A stretch of DNA of 11,044 nt from an uncultured Alphaproteobacteria bacterium (GCA_934232895.1 CAKQGH010000019.1:1-11044), one strand, 5' to 3'. Shown: positions 1 through 6,917, counted from the first letter of the stretch. A program made the numbers and translations. Notes: generated from the letters alone by a model not told the origin.

Positions 1-3000
1 CTATCAACTATCATTCTTTGAAACCAGAGGCAGAAGGTTTGTTCTGCCAGCAGATTTTTGGTCCAGTCAAAGATTATGAATGTGCGTGCGGCAAATATAA
101 AAGAATCAAATTCCGTGGCGTTGTCTGCGAACGCTGTGGGGTCGAGGTTGGTTCTTCGTCCGTTCGTCGTGAACGCATGGGCCACATTAAATTGGCGATG
201 CCTGTTGCGCATACATGGTTCCTGCGCGAGGGTAAAATTGCCACATTGTTGAACAATCTGCCCCAGAAAAAATTGGAACAGGTTATTTCATACGATGCAT
301 ACATTGTTATTGAACCGGGTTTGACCAATCTGAAACAGTATGATGTCATCAGCGAAGATGAATATCAAAATGCGGTCGAAGAATTTGGTGCAGATGCGTT
401 CCGTGTTGGCATTGGTGCCGAAGGCGTGCGCAGCATTATCGCAAACCTGGATATGGGCGATGAACGCACACGTTTGCGCGCGGAATTAGCGGAAACCAAA
501 TCCGAGGCCAAACGCAAAGGGTTAATCAAACAATTGAAACTGGTCGAAGCATTCTTGGATTCCAAGACCGACCCAGCGTGGATGTTGCCGGATATTATCC
601 CGGTTATCCCACCAGATATGCGTCCATTGGTCACATTGGATGCAGGCCATGTTGCGGCATCTGACCTGAACGATTTGTATCGTCGTGTCATTATTCGTAA
701 CAACCGTCTGAAAAGATTTATTGAAATGCATGCGCCAGACATCATTGTTCGCAATGAAAAACGTATGTTGCAAGAAGCCGTCGATTCATTGTTCGATAAT
801 GGGCACAAGGCGCGTCCAATGGTTTCCCAGAACCGTCGTCCGTTGAAATCACTGTCTGATTCATTGCGCGGTAAGTCTGGTCGTTTCCGTATGAACATGT
901 TGGGTAAACGTGTGGACTATTCCGGTCGTTCGGTAATTGTGTCGGGCCCATCATTACAGGTACACCAGGTTGGTTTGCCAAAAACAATGGCGTTGGAATT
1001 GTTCAAACCGTTCGTATATGCGCGTCTGTTGGCGGGTGATTATGCAAACACATTGAAAACCGCGCGTAAAATGGTTGAAAATGGCGAAGACATTGTTTGG
1101 GAAATCTTGGAAAAGGTTATTTACCAACACCCAGTGTTGTTGAACCGTGCGCCGTCGTTGCACCGTTTGTCACTGTTGGCATTTGAACCGGTATTGATTG
1201 AAGGCAAGGCTATCCGTCTGCACCCATTGGTCTGCAAGGGATTCAACGCCGACTTTGACGGTGACCAGATGTCCGTACACGTTCCAATTTCATTGGAAGC
1301 ACAATTGGAAGCGCGCACATTGATGCTGTCGTCGAACAATGTTTTGTCACCGGCAAACGGTGAACCAATGATTGTTCCGTCCCAGGACATGGTGTTGGGT
1401 GTTTACTATATTTCGTTGATGGATGGCGAACACACCGACAAATCACCACGTTTTGCAAATATGGACGAAGTGCAATTGGCGTTGGAAAATCATTCCATCA
1501 CACTGCACACCCCAATCGTTGCGCGTATCAATGGTAAAATTTACAAAACAACGGCCGGCCGTATGATTTTGGGCGAATTGTTGCCGAAATCTGACAAAAT
1601 GCCGTTCGATTTGGTGAACAAGGTTATGCCAGTGAAAGAAATCAAGGCATTGTTGGCCACAACATACGAACGCTGTGGCGACAAGGCGATGATTCTGTTG
1701 GCCGATTCCTTGAAAAACACCGGTTTTGAACAGGCGGCACGCAGTGGTATTTCCATCGGGTTCGAAGACATTGTTATTCCAGAAGAAAAGAAAGCAATGA
1801 TTGCCGATGCTGAAAAAGCGGCCGAAGAAATTGAAACACAATATCAAAACGGTTTGTTGTCGGGCGGCGAACGTCACAACAAATTGGTCGACTTGTGGCA
1901 GAAAACAACCGATAAACTGGGCGATTTGGCGTATGCCGCGTTAAGCAAGACCAGCGGTGAAAACTGGAACTCTATCTATATGATGGCGTTGTCTGGTGCC
2001 CGTGGTTCTAAACGCCAGATTCAGCAGTTGGCCGGTATGCGTGGTATGATGCAGAAACCAGACGGTTCCATTATCGAGGTTCCAATTATCTCGAACTTTA
2101 AGGAAGGTCTGACCATGTCCGAATACTTTACATCCACCCACGGTGCGCGTAAAGGTATGTCGGATACCGCGTTGAAAACCGCGTCTGCTGGGTACCTGAC
2201 CCGTCGTTTGGTTGAATTGTCACAAAACACGGTTATTACCGAACACGATTGCGGCACGACCGAATACATCACTGCGAAACCTGTGTACCAGGGTTCGACC
2301 CTGTCGGTTGCGCTGGGCGATGTTGTGTTGGGCCGTACGGCGGCACACGATATTATTCACCCAATTACCAAGGAAGTTATCGTTCCGGCCGGTGAACTGA
2401 TTACCAAAACCGCGGCAAAGCAAATCAATGAATCTGGTTTGCCATCGGTTGATGTGCGCAGTGTTCTGACATGCAGCAGTGACGGTTTGTGTGCAAAATG
2501 CTATGGTATGGATTTGTCGCGCAATGCGTTGGTCCATGTTGGCGAAGCCGTTGGTGTTATCGCGGGTCAATCCATTGGTGAACCTGGTACCCAGTTGACA
2601 TTGCGTACCTTCCACATCGGTGGTGTTGCCGCGGGCAGTGCGGAAAATCACTTTATCGAGGTCCCAGTTGCCGGTACAATCAAATTGACAGGTGTGAACA
2701 CAATTAAAAACACATCTGGCCGTGTGGTTGTTCTGTCGCGTAATGGCGAATTGGCCGTTGTTGATGCCAAGGGCGAAACATTGTTCTCGTGCCCATTGCC
2801 GTATGCGGCGATGCTGATTGTCAACGATGGCGACACCGTTGAAAAGGGCGCCAAAGTTGCCGAATGGGATCCATATTCCAACACGATTATTGCCGAAAAA
2901 GACGGTATTGTCAGCTTCAGCGACCTGATTGAAAATGTTTCATACCAGGAAGAAGTCGATTCTATGACCGGTATCGTTTCGCGCAAGGTCATCAATTGGA

Positions 3001-3980
3001 AAGCCAACACGAAAAAGGCATTGCAGCCGGCCATCCGCTTGGTTGACGCAAACGGCAATGTAATTTCGTTGGGCGGCAAGAAAATTGCAGAATATATGTT
3101 GCCGATGTATTCGGTACTGAACGTTGCAAATGGCGCAACCGTGGTTGCGGGCGATGTTCTGGCGCGTATCCCGGTCCAGGCGAAAAAGACGGGCGATATT
3201 ACCGGCGGTCTGCCACGAGTAGAAGAATTGCTGGAAGTGCGCCGTCCTGCGAACCCGGCATTGCTGGCGGAAATCGATGGTACGGTTGAATTAGAGGATG
3301 CAAAATCCAAAATCATCATCCGTATTGATCCCGAAGATGGCACCGCGCCGGTTGAATATGCGGTACCAAAGGGTACAAATCTGATGGTGCGCAGCGGTGA
3401 TGTTGTGCGCAAGGCTGATAAATTGGTCGACGGTGACCCGGTTCCACAGGATATTTTGCGTATCTTGGGCCAGAAAGCGTTGGCGACATTTATGGTCGAA
3501 CAGATTCAACAGGTTTACCGCTTGCAGGGCGTGGTAATCAACGACAAGCATATTGAAATCTTGATTCGTGAAATGACTCGCCGTGTTGAAATCACCAACC
3601 CGGGCGATACCGGATTCCTGATGGGCCAGGTTGTTGACCGTGTTGATTTCGAAGAAGAAAACGCACGTGTTGCACATGACGGTGGTCGCGTGGCCGAGGC
3701 ATCACAGGTCTTGGTCGGTTTGACCCGTGCATCATTGACATCGCGTTCATTTATATCGAATGCATCGTTCCAGCAGACAACCAAGGTGTTGGTTGACGCG
3801 GCTATCAGCGGTGCGACCGATAAATTGGTCGGTATCAATGAAAACCTGATTGTGGGTCGTCTGATTCCAATTGGTACGGGCGCGTATGTTCGTCGCGTTC
3901 GCGAAATCGCCAAGGAAGAAGAACGGGCCGAGCGTCTGGCACGCGAAGGCAACACCCAACAACAGTTGTTGGATATATAA
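1..3980 (+). CDS. rpoC: DNA-directed RNA polymerase subunit beta' (5' end outside window)
   Basis: This is the catalytic beta' subunit of RNA polymerase. The reading frame is open from position 3 with no stop before the edge, and its first visible residues (INYHSLKPE) align with E. coli RpoC from about residue 44, so roughly 43 N-terminal residues are missing. A TTG at 18 is internal, not the start. Counting from that TTG, the N-terminal zinc site is C22, C24, C37 and C40. The active-site Mg-binding motif NADFDGDQ is at residues 410-417 with its three aspartates. The second zinc site combines a Cys near nt 2250 with the CSSDGLCAKC cluster near nt 2470-2500. The trigger-loop segment TLRTFHIGG is encoded near nt 2598-2624. 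The C terminus (IVGRLIPIGTGAYVRR) is the usual end of the family. Tandem in-frame TAA TAA codons (3978-3983) close the gene. rpoB is expected just upstream, outside the window. Confidence 0.98.
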   Translation, partial: INYHSLKPEAEGLFCQQIFGPVKDYECACGKYKRIKFRGVVCERCGVEVGSSSVRRERMGHIKLAMPVAHTWFLREGKIATLLNNLPQKKLEQVISYDAYIVIEPGLTNLKQYDVISEDEYQNAVEEFGADAFRVGIGAEGVRSIIANLDMGDERTRLRAELAETKSEAKRKGLIKQLKLVEAFLDSKTDPAWMLPDIIPVIPPDMRPLVTLDAGHVAASDLNDLYRRVIIRNNRLKRFIEMHAPDIIVRNEKRMLQEAVDSLFDNGHKARPMVSQNRRPLKSLSDSLRGKSGRFRMNMLGKRVDYSGRSVIVSGPSLQVHQVGLPKTMALELFKPFVYARLLAGDYANTLKTARKMVENGEDIVWEILEKVIYQHPVLLNRAPSLHRLSLLAFEPVLIEGKAIRLHPLVCKGFNADFDGDQMSVHVPISLEAQLEARTLMLSSNNVLSPANGEPMIVPSQDMVLGVYYISLMDGEHTDKSPRFANMDEVQLALENHSITLHTPIVARINGKIYKTTAGRMILGELLPKSDKMPFDLVNKVMPVKEIKALLATTYERCGDKAMILLADSLKNTGFEQAARSGISIGFEDIVIPEEKKAMIADAEKAAEEIETQYQNGLLSGGERHNKLVDLWQKTTDKLGDLAYAALSKTSGENWNSIYMMALSGARGSKRQIQQLAGMRGMMQKPDGSIIEVPIISNFKEGLTMSEYFTSTHGARKGMSDTALKTASAGYLTRRLVELSQNTVITEHDCGTTEYITAKPVYQGSTLSVALGDVVLGRTAAHDIIHPITKEVIVPAGELITKTAAKQINESGLPSVDVRSVLTCSSDGLCAKCYGMDLSRNALVHVGEAVGVIAGQSIGEPGTQLTLRTFHIGGVAAGSAENHFIEVPVAGTIKLTGVNTIKNTSGRVVVLSRNGELAVVDAKGETLFSCPLPYAAMLIVNDGDTVEKGAKVAEWDPYSNTIIAEKDGIVSFSDLIENVSYQEEVDSMTGIVSRKVINWKANTKKALQPAIRLVDANGNVISLGGKKIAEYMLPMYSVLNVANGATVVAGDVLARIPVQAKKTGDITGGLPRVEELLEVRRPANPALLAEIDGTVELEDAKSKIIIRIDPEDGTAPVEYAVPKGTNLMVRSGDVVRKADKLVDGDPVPQDILRILGQKALATFMVEQIQQVYRLQGVVINDKHIEILIREMTRRVEITNPGDTGFLMGQVVDRVDFEEENARVAHDGGRVAEASQVLVGLTRASLTSRSFISNASFQQTTKVLVDAAISGATDKLVGINENLIVGRLIPIGTGAYVRRVREIAKEEERAERLAREGNTQQQLLDI

Positions 3981-3987
3981 TAACCAA

Positions 3988-4009
3988 GTGGGGCGCGTAT
4001 GCGCCCCAC
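3988..4009 (+). terminator. Perfect stem-loop between rpoC and the HAD gene; terminator without U-tract
   Basis: GTGGGGCGC, loop GTAT, then GCGCCCCAC form a perfect 9 bp stem starting 8 nt after the rpoC stop. No T-run follows, so it is not a standard intrinsic terminator. It could be an RNA-stabilising 3' end, a pause site, or a partial terminator that lets some transcription reach the next gene, whose ATG is 9 nt past the stem. Confidence 0.4.
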
Positions 4010-4017
4010 GGCATCCG

Positions 4018-4425
4018 ATGAAAACAATGACAGAAACGCCGGCTATTTTTTGTGACATTGATGGTGTTGTAAATAAAAAATTTGCAATTGCCAACTATGA
4101 CCGCTTTGGCGAACCAAATCCGAATATGATACGAATTTTGGAAACGTTGGGGCGTGATTTCACAATAGTGTTTATTACCGGTCGTTGGGCCATGGGCCAG
4201 GACAAAGTGCAGCGGCACATCGACGATTTGTTGCCGAATATTAAAAAGCGCGTGTTCTGTAAACCGCATGATTATCCGGGCACGACGGCGGAATTCAAAC
4301 TGGCCACAATTGTTGCATTGGAAAAACAGGGGTATAAATTTTACATGGGGCTGGATGATCACAGCGCGGTTATCGGTCTGATGCATAACCACGGTATGTT
4401 TGTCGCCCAGGTAATATCGGATTAA
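4018..4425 (+). CDS. Small HAD-superfamily hydrolase (putative phosphatase)
   Basis: A 135-residue cytosolic protein with the core HAD motifs. Motif I is CDIDGVV, with nucleophile D13 and acid/base D15. Motif II is the Thr in FITGR (T54). K94 is a plausible motif III lysine, and GLDDHS (D113, D114) matches the motif IV acidic pair that binds Mg. It lacks room for a large cap domain, which suggests a minimal phosphatase or a small phosphoester/polynucleotide 3'-phosphatase-like enzyme; the substrate cannot be told. The start is uncertain: ATG 4018 and ATG 4027 (MTETPAIF) both precede motif I, and neither has a good Shine-Dalgarno. The frame stays open into the rpoC tail, but a start there would overlap rpoC heavily and is unlikely. 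It lies 37 nt after rpoC on the same strand, so it may be read through from it. Confidence 0.8.
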   Translation: MKTMTETPAIFCDIDGVVNKKFAIANYDRFGEPNPNMIRILETLGRDFTIVFITGRWAMGQDKVQRHIDDLLPNIKKRVFCKPHDYPGTTAEFKLATIVALEKQGYKFYMGLDDHSAVIGLMHNHGMFVAQVISD

Positions 4426-4433
4426 ACTTTTCC

Positions 4434-4461
4434 TTGCAATTGCAATGGATTTTAATAAAAT
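4434..4461 (+). promoter_or_regulatory. Probable rpmF promoter
   Basis: A -35 box TTGCAA (4434-4439), a 16 bp spacer and a -10 box TAAAAT (4456-4461, 5 of 6 matches to TATAAT) lie between the HAD stop and rpmF. The -35 is half of a perfect 12 bp palindrome, TTGCAATTGCAA (4434-4445). The start of transcription would fall about 20-25 nt before the rpmF ATG. Confidence 0.5.
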
Positions 4462-4490
4462 ATCAAACTGTAAATTAAAAGGATAGTAAA

Positions 4491-4640
4491 ATGGCAACGC
4501 CAAAAAGCAAAACAAGTAAAGCACGCACCGCGCAGCGTCGTTCGCACGATGCATTGTCTATCATGCCTTGCACAGTATGCAAGACCTGTGGTGAAAAGAA
4601 ACGCCCACATCACATTTGCCCTGCGTGCGGTGCAAAATAA
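4491..4640 (+). CDS. rpmF: 50S ribosomal protein L32, short zinc-ribbon form
   Basis: A 49-residue basic protein of the large ribosomal subunit. The start MATPKSKTSKAR followed by RRSHDALS is the L32 signature. Two CxxC pairs, C30/C33 and C43/C46, around GEKKRPHHI form a zinc ribbon of the C+ L32 type; C27 is an extra cysteine three residues before the first pair. The protein stops three residues after the last cysteine, so it lacks the Y-x-G-type tail seen in Bacillus and E. coli L32. The start is supported by AAAGGA (4478-4483), 7 nt before the ATG. It has its own promoter and is followed at once by an intrinsic terminator, then plsX, its classic neighbour. Confidence 0.95.
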   Translation: MATPKSKTSKARTAQRRSHDALSIMPCTVCKTCGEKKRPHHICPACGAK

Positions 4641-4665
4641 TTGTGGACTGACAAATTAAAAAAGG

Positions 4666-4701
4666 GCAGATATGGCGCATGATGTGCCGTTCTGCTTTTT
4701 T
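4666..4701 (+). terminator. Intrinsic terminator after rpmF, across the region before plsX
   Basis: The outer stem GCAGA (4666-4670)/TCTGC (4691-4695) and inner stem GGCGCA (4674-4679)/TGTGCC (4683-4688, one G-U pair) have loop TGA and a small internal loop. TTTTTT (4696-4701) follows directly, and an A-tract (4658-4663) precedes the stem and can pair with it. It starts 26 nt after the rpmF stop. An in-frame ATG at 4672 for plsX lies inside this hairpin, which argues that the true plsX start is the later ATG at 4717. Read-through or attenuation could set the rpmF:plsX ratio. Confidence 0.8.
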
Positions 4702-4716
4702 AATGTGTGCACAAAA

Positions 4717-5790
4717 ATGACGACCCAAAACAAGAAAATCATTTCGGTTGACGCAATGGGTGGGGACAAGGGCCCCAAGGCTGTCCTGGGTGGAATGAAC
4801 CAGTTCTTATACCAAAATGGCGAGGACAAGGTTTTCTTTCGCCTGTTTGGTGATGAAAATCGCCTGCGTCGTATGCTGGAAAAATATCCACGCGTCGCCC
4901 GCAATTGTGATGTTATTCACGCGCCGGGGGTAATTCGTGGCACGGACAAGGTTCGCGATGTTATCCGCCATGCCCAAGATACATCCATGTACATGGCAAT
5001 CAAGGATGTTCGCGAGGGCAATTCCGCCGCCGTGGTCAGTGCGGGCAATACCGGAATTTTGATGTCTTTGTCGAAATTGATGTTGAAAACAACGGCGGGC
5101 ATTTCGCGCCCGGCAATTACGACAATGTTGCCATCGGGTGGGGGCGATTCCCGCGTGGTGGTTTTGGATTTGGGTGCCAATGTCCAATGTGACGAAACAA
5201 TATTGTTTGACTTTTCCGTCCTGGGCAGTGTTTATGCCGAGGTTATCGGAAAAATGCCGCGTCCAAAATTGGGTGTGCTGAATATCGGGGCCGAAGAAAC
5301 CAAAGGCAACGAAACATTGGTGCATCTGAATCATGTTTTGACCGAACATCGCGACGAATTGCCGTATGAATATATCGGTTTTGTCGAGGGCAACGACATC
5401 AGTGGTGGTAATGTCCAGGTTGTTGTCACCGACGGTTTTACCGGCAATATTGTGCTGAAAACGGTCGAGGGCACGGCAAAATTGATTAAACGCGTATTGG
5501 TCGATAATTTCAAGAAATCAATCTTGGCGATGGTTGGTGCGTTTTTCCTGGTGCATGTGTTCAAACGCTTGAAGCACAAGATTGATCCGCGTTCGTATGC
5601 GGGGGCGGTGTTCTTGGGACTCCAGGGCTTTGCGGTGAAAACCCACGGGAACAGTGATGCGCTGGCATTCGCAAATGCATTGAAATATGCAACGGATTTA
5701 TCAAATGCAAATTTGAATGATTTAATTGCCAGTCGTGCCGCATCGGTTGCAAAGATTCGCGACGAATTCAAAATAGTCGCCGAACAATAA
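4717..5790 (+). CDS. plsX: Phosphate acyltransferase PlsX
   Basis: PlsX makes acyl-phosphate from acyl-ACP and inorganic phosphate for phospholipid synthesis; it is a peripheral membrane enzyme that feeds PlsY. The 357 residues match the usual length (E. coli 356). Recognisable blocks in order: KIISVDAMGGDKGP (residues 7-20), VVSAGNTGILM, VVLDLGANVQCD, LNIGAEETKGNE, GFVEGNDI, VVTDGFTGNIVLKTVEG and GAVFLGLQGFAVKTHG. The start at 4717 places the DAMGGD block where it normally falls. The alternative ATG 4672 would add 15 unconserved residues and lies within the rpmF terminator. No clear Shine-Dalgarno precedes 4717, while an AGGG precedes 4672, so the 4672 start is not fully excluded. No fabH follows; transcription ends in a strong terminator. 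Confidence 0.95.
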   Translation: MTTQNKKIISVDAMGGDKGPKAVLGGMNQFLYQNGEDKVFFRLFGDENRLRRMLEKYPRVARNCDVIHAPGVIRGTDKVRDVIRHAQDTSMYMAIKDVREGNSAAVVSAGNTGILMSLSKLMLKTTAGISRPAITTMLPSGGGDSRVVVLDLGANVQCDETILFDFSVLGSVYAEVIGKMPRPKLGVLNIGAEETKGNETLVHLNHVLTEHRDELPYEYIGFVEGNDISGGNVQVVVTDGFTGNIVLKTVEGTAKLIKRVLVDNFKKSILAMVGAFFLVHVFKRLKHKIDPRSYAGAVFLGLQGFAVKTHGNSDALAFANALKYATDLSNANLNDLIASRAASVAKIRDEFKIVAEQ

Positions 5791-5794
5791 AAAA

Positions 5795-5815
5795 CGCCCC
5801 ATCGGGGCGGTTTTT
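5795..5815 (+). terminator. Intrinsic terminator of plsX
   Basis: CGCCCC (5795-5800), loop ATC, GGGGCG (5804-5809), then G and TTTTT (5811-5815). It begins 4 nt after the plsX stop and is preceded by A residues. Composite repeat element 1 starts only 4 nt after its T-run. Confidence 0.93.
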
Positions 5816-5818
5816 ATT

Positions 5819-5860
5819 AGAGAGCAAAGAGCAGAGAGCAGAGAGCAGAGAGCAGAGAGC
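5819..5860 (+). repeat. Left heptamer array of element 1 (6 units)
   Basis: Six exact-phase 7 bp units: AGAGAGC, AAAGAGC, then four AGAGAGC, ending in AATG. The second unit from the outer end being AAAGnnn is shared by all four boundary arrays in the window. Confidence 0.95.
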
Positions 5861-5866
5861 AATGTT

Positions 5867-5883
5867 GCGCGCCGATGGCGCGC
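5867..5883 (+). repeat. GC hairpin with ATC/GAT loop followed by T-rich tract
   Basis: GCGCGCC, loop GAT, GGCGCGC is a perfect 7 bp stem followed by TTGTTTTTAT, so it could act as a backup terminator for plsX. Read on the other strand the loop is ATC, as in the plsX and clsC terminator hairpins. Confidence 0.75.
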
Positions 5884-5909
5884 TTGTTTTTATCGTCGCG
5901 GACAAAGTT

Positions 5910-5947
5910 CCCCTCCGGTGGAGGGGTGGCACGAAGTGCCGGGGTGG
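5910..5947 (+). repeat. Double-hairpin module, copy 1
   Basis: Hairpin one is CCCCTCC-GGT-GGAGGGG (5910-5926); after one T comes hairpin two, GGCAC-GAA-GTGCC (5928-5940), then GGGGTGG. The module is preceded by AAGTT. Copy 2 at 7677-7714 keeps the layout while both stems differ by paired changes. Confidence 0.9.
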
Positions 5948-6021
5948 TCTTTCCCAGAGAGCAGAGTGTATCCGTCTCCGCTGACGCTTCGCCGCGATAA
6001 AGAGAGCAGAGAGCAATGATT

Positions 6022-6040
6022 GTGTCCGCTGGGCGGACAC
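6022..6040 (+). repeat. Perfect inverted repeat GTGTCCGC-TGG-GCGGACAC
   Basis: An 8 bp perfect stem with a 3 nt loop, inside element 1, seven bases after the internal heptamer run 6001-6014. It is followed by TCTTCATTG rather than a T-run, so it is not an obvious terminator. Confidence 0.85.
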
Positions 6041-6046
6041 TCTTCA

Positions 6047-6076
6047 TTGTCATTCTTGCCTGCGCAGGAATGACAA
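6047..6076 (+). repeat. TGTCATTC-type palindromic repeat, first copy
   Basis: Outer arms TTGTCATTC (6047-6055) and GAATGACAA (6068-6076) are perfectly complementary around TTGC and the inner palindrome CTGCGCAG. Short repeats opening with TGTCATTC and closing with GAATGACA are widespread intergenic repeats in proteobacteria. Confidence 0.85.
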
Positions 6077-6133
6077 GTTTTTAATTTTTTTATTATGAAC
6101 GCAGTTTAATTTTATGTCGTGTAATTTGGTTAT

Positions 6134-6165
6134 ATGTCATTCTGGGGCTTGACCCCAGAATCCAG
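6134..6165 (+). repeat. TGTCATTC-type palindromic repeat, second copy
   Basis: ATGTCATTC leads into TTCTGGGG (6140-6147), loop CTTGA, CCCCAGAA (6153-6160), then TCCAG. It shares the TGTCATTC lead with the copy at 6047 but has a different stem core. The two are separated by about 57 bp of AT-rich DNA (6077-6133) in which I see no feature. Confidence 0.8.
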
Positions 6166-6204
6166 GTCATGTGAATGTTGCGAGCGGACGCGAGCACAAA
6201 CATT

Positions 6205-6233
6205 GCTCTCTGCTCTCTACACTTTGCTCTCTG
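6205..6233 (-). repeat. Right heptamer array of element 1 (4 units, inverted)
   Basis: On the minus strand, from 6233: C, AGAGAGC, AAAGTGT, AGAGAGC, AGAGAGC, then AATGTT. Over the outer 28 bases it matches the left array at all but two positions, giving terminal inverted repeats. Its outer end touches the T-tract of the mraZ terminator at 6234. Confidence 0.95.
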
Positions 6234-6260
6234 AAAAAAAACGGGGCCTTGCCCCATTTT
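6234..6260 (-). terminator. Intrinsic terminator of mraZ
   Basis: On the minus strand the mraZ TAA is followed by AAAAT, then GGGGC (6255-6251), loop AAG, GCCCC (6247-6243), G and eight T residues (6241-6234). The A and T tracts can extend the stem. It shows that mraZ transcription ends here, with no downstream rsmH. Confidence 0.93.
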
Positions 6261-6710
6261 TTATTCACCAATCTTCAGATTTGGGCGCGTGGTGCGCAAA
6301 TTGTTTAACGATTTTTCCTGGACGGCGCGGAATGCATCGGGATTCCATATTTGGAAACTGTTTCCGCGGCCAACAAATACGGCGCGGTCGGTAATGCCCG
6401 CATGTTTTAATAAATCAGACGGAATAACAATGCGACCCGTCACATCAAATGACAATTGACGCGCGTCGGCAAACAACATGGCCGATAAATCGTCCAGCGT
6501 GTCATCAAAAACACCCATTTTATCGGTGGCGGCGGCCAGTTGCTCCATACGTGACATGGCCAGACCCTCGATACAATTATGGGTAAACGAACGATACAGC
6601 ACAACGCCCGGGAATTTTTCCCCGGACACCGAAGCACGGAAAGAGGCCGGCACAGAAATGCGCCCCTTGGTATCCAAACGATTTTCATAAGATGAGAGAA
6701 ACAATGACAT
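6261..6710 (-). CDS. mraZ: Transcriptional regulator / nucleoid-associated protein MraZ
   Basis: A 149-residue MraZ with two SpoVT/AbrB-type DNA-binding repeats: RLDTKGRISVP (residues 11-21) and DVTGRIVIPSDL (89-100), each with the D-x-x-GR signature, followed by the typical HAGITDRAVFVGRGNSFQIW (103-122). MraZ proteins oligomerise into rings and bind G-rich direct repeats upstream of their own gene, repressing the division and cell-wall (dcw) cluster. The start ATG (6710-6708) is preceded by AAGGA with 6 nt spacing. Here mraZ is monocistronic: a terminator follows immediately and the next gene, plsX, lies convergent on the other strand. Its partner rsmH and the fts/mur genes are absent from the window. 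Confidence 0.95.
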   Translation of the reverse strand: MSLFLSSYENRLDTKGRISVPASFRASVSGEKFPGVVLYRSFTHNCIEGLAMSRMEQLAAATDKMGVFDDTLDDLSAMLFADARQLSFDVTGRIVIPSDLLKHAGITDRAVFVGRGNSFQIWNPDAFRAVQEKSLNNLRTTRPNLKIGE

Positions 6711-6767
6711 TTGCGGTCCTTGTTCTGTGGGCGTGCCTTTGCCCGTTCCCTTTCCGACTTCACACGG

Positions 6768-6796
6768 AATGTAGCACGGGGATTTGTGGTTGTCAA
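6768..6796 (-). promoter_or_regulatory. mraZ promoter
   Basis: On the minus strand there is a perfect -35 TTGACA (6796-6791), a 17 bp spacer, and -10 TACATT (6773-6768, 4 of 6). Transcription would begin near 6761, leaving a 5'UTR of about 50 nt that is rich in GGG runs (6733-6750), where MraZ autoregulation would be expected to act. Confidence 0.75.
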
Positions 6797-6887
6797 TGAC
6801 AATTTATAATTATTTTATGGGATTTTATGGTCTGGATAGTAAAATTCATCTTTTTTCAAATAAAATTAAAATAAATGAATTTTCCTC

Positions 6888-6917
6888 TTGACCTGCGATT
6901 CGTTTTTGTTCTAAGAT
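6888..6917 (+). promoter_or_regulatory. Probable promoter of the 111-aa gene
   Basis: -35 TTGACC (6888-6893), an 18 bp spacer, and -10 TAAGAT (6912-6917, 4 of 6). It lies 5 bp after the inverted repeat ending at 6883. It would give a leader of about 165 nt, long enough for leader-based control. Confidence 0.5.

Larger units (their letters stand above)
5819..6233 (+). repeat. Composite palindromic repeat element 1 (415 bp), no coding content
   Basis: A non-coding block bounded by inverted arrays of the heptamer AGAGAGC: six units on the left (5819-5860) and four units on the right read on the minus strand (6233-6205). Both arrays end inward in AATGTT. Inside, in order, are a GC-rich hairpin (5867-5883), a double-hairpin module (5910-5947), two further short heptamer runs (5956-5969 and 6001-6014, the latter also followed by AATG), a GTGTCCGC palindrome (6022-6040) and two TGTCATTC-type palindromes (6047-6076, 6134-6160) separated by AT-rich DNA. 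It fills the gap between the plsX and mraZ terminators. Element 2 (7533-7750) has the same architecture. No transposase is encoded, so it is at most a non-autonomous element; stepwise insertion of smaller repeats into one another is also possible. Confidence 0.85.

Noticed and set aside
2648..3412. 254-codon open frame on the minus strand inside rpoC
   Set aside because: It overlaps highly conserved rpoC sequence entirely and has no family resemblance; it is an antisense shadow of rpoC codon use.
4672..4716. Longer plsX start at ATG 4672
   Set aside because: It lies inside the rpmF terminator hairpin and would add 15 residues not seen in the PlsX family; ATG 4717 places the DAMGGD motif at its usual distance.
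5819..6233. CRISPR array
   Set aside because: The repeats are contiguous 7 bp units with no unique spacers, and no cas gene is present.
6733..6750. MraZ autoregulatory boxes in the mraZ leader
   Set aside because: GGG runs are present, but their spacing (6 bp) does not match the roughly 10 bp repeat period known for TGGG-type MraZ sites, so I do not call a defined operator.
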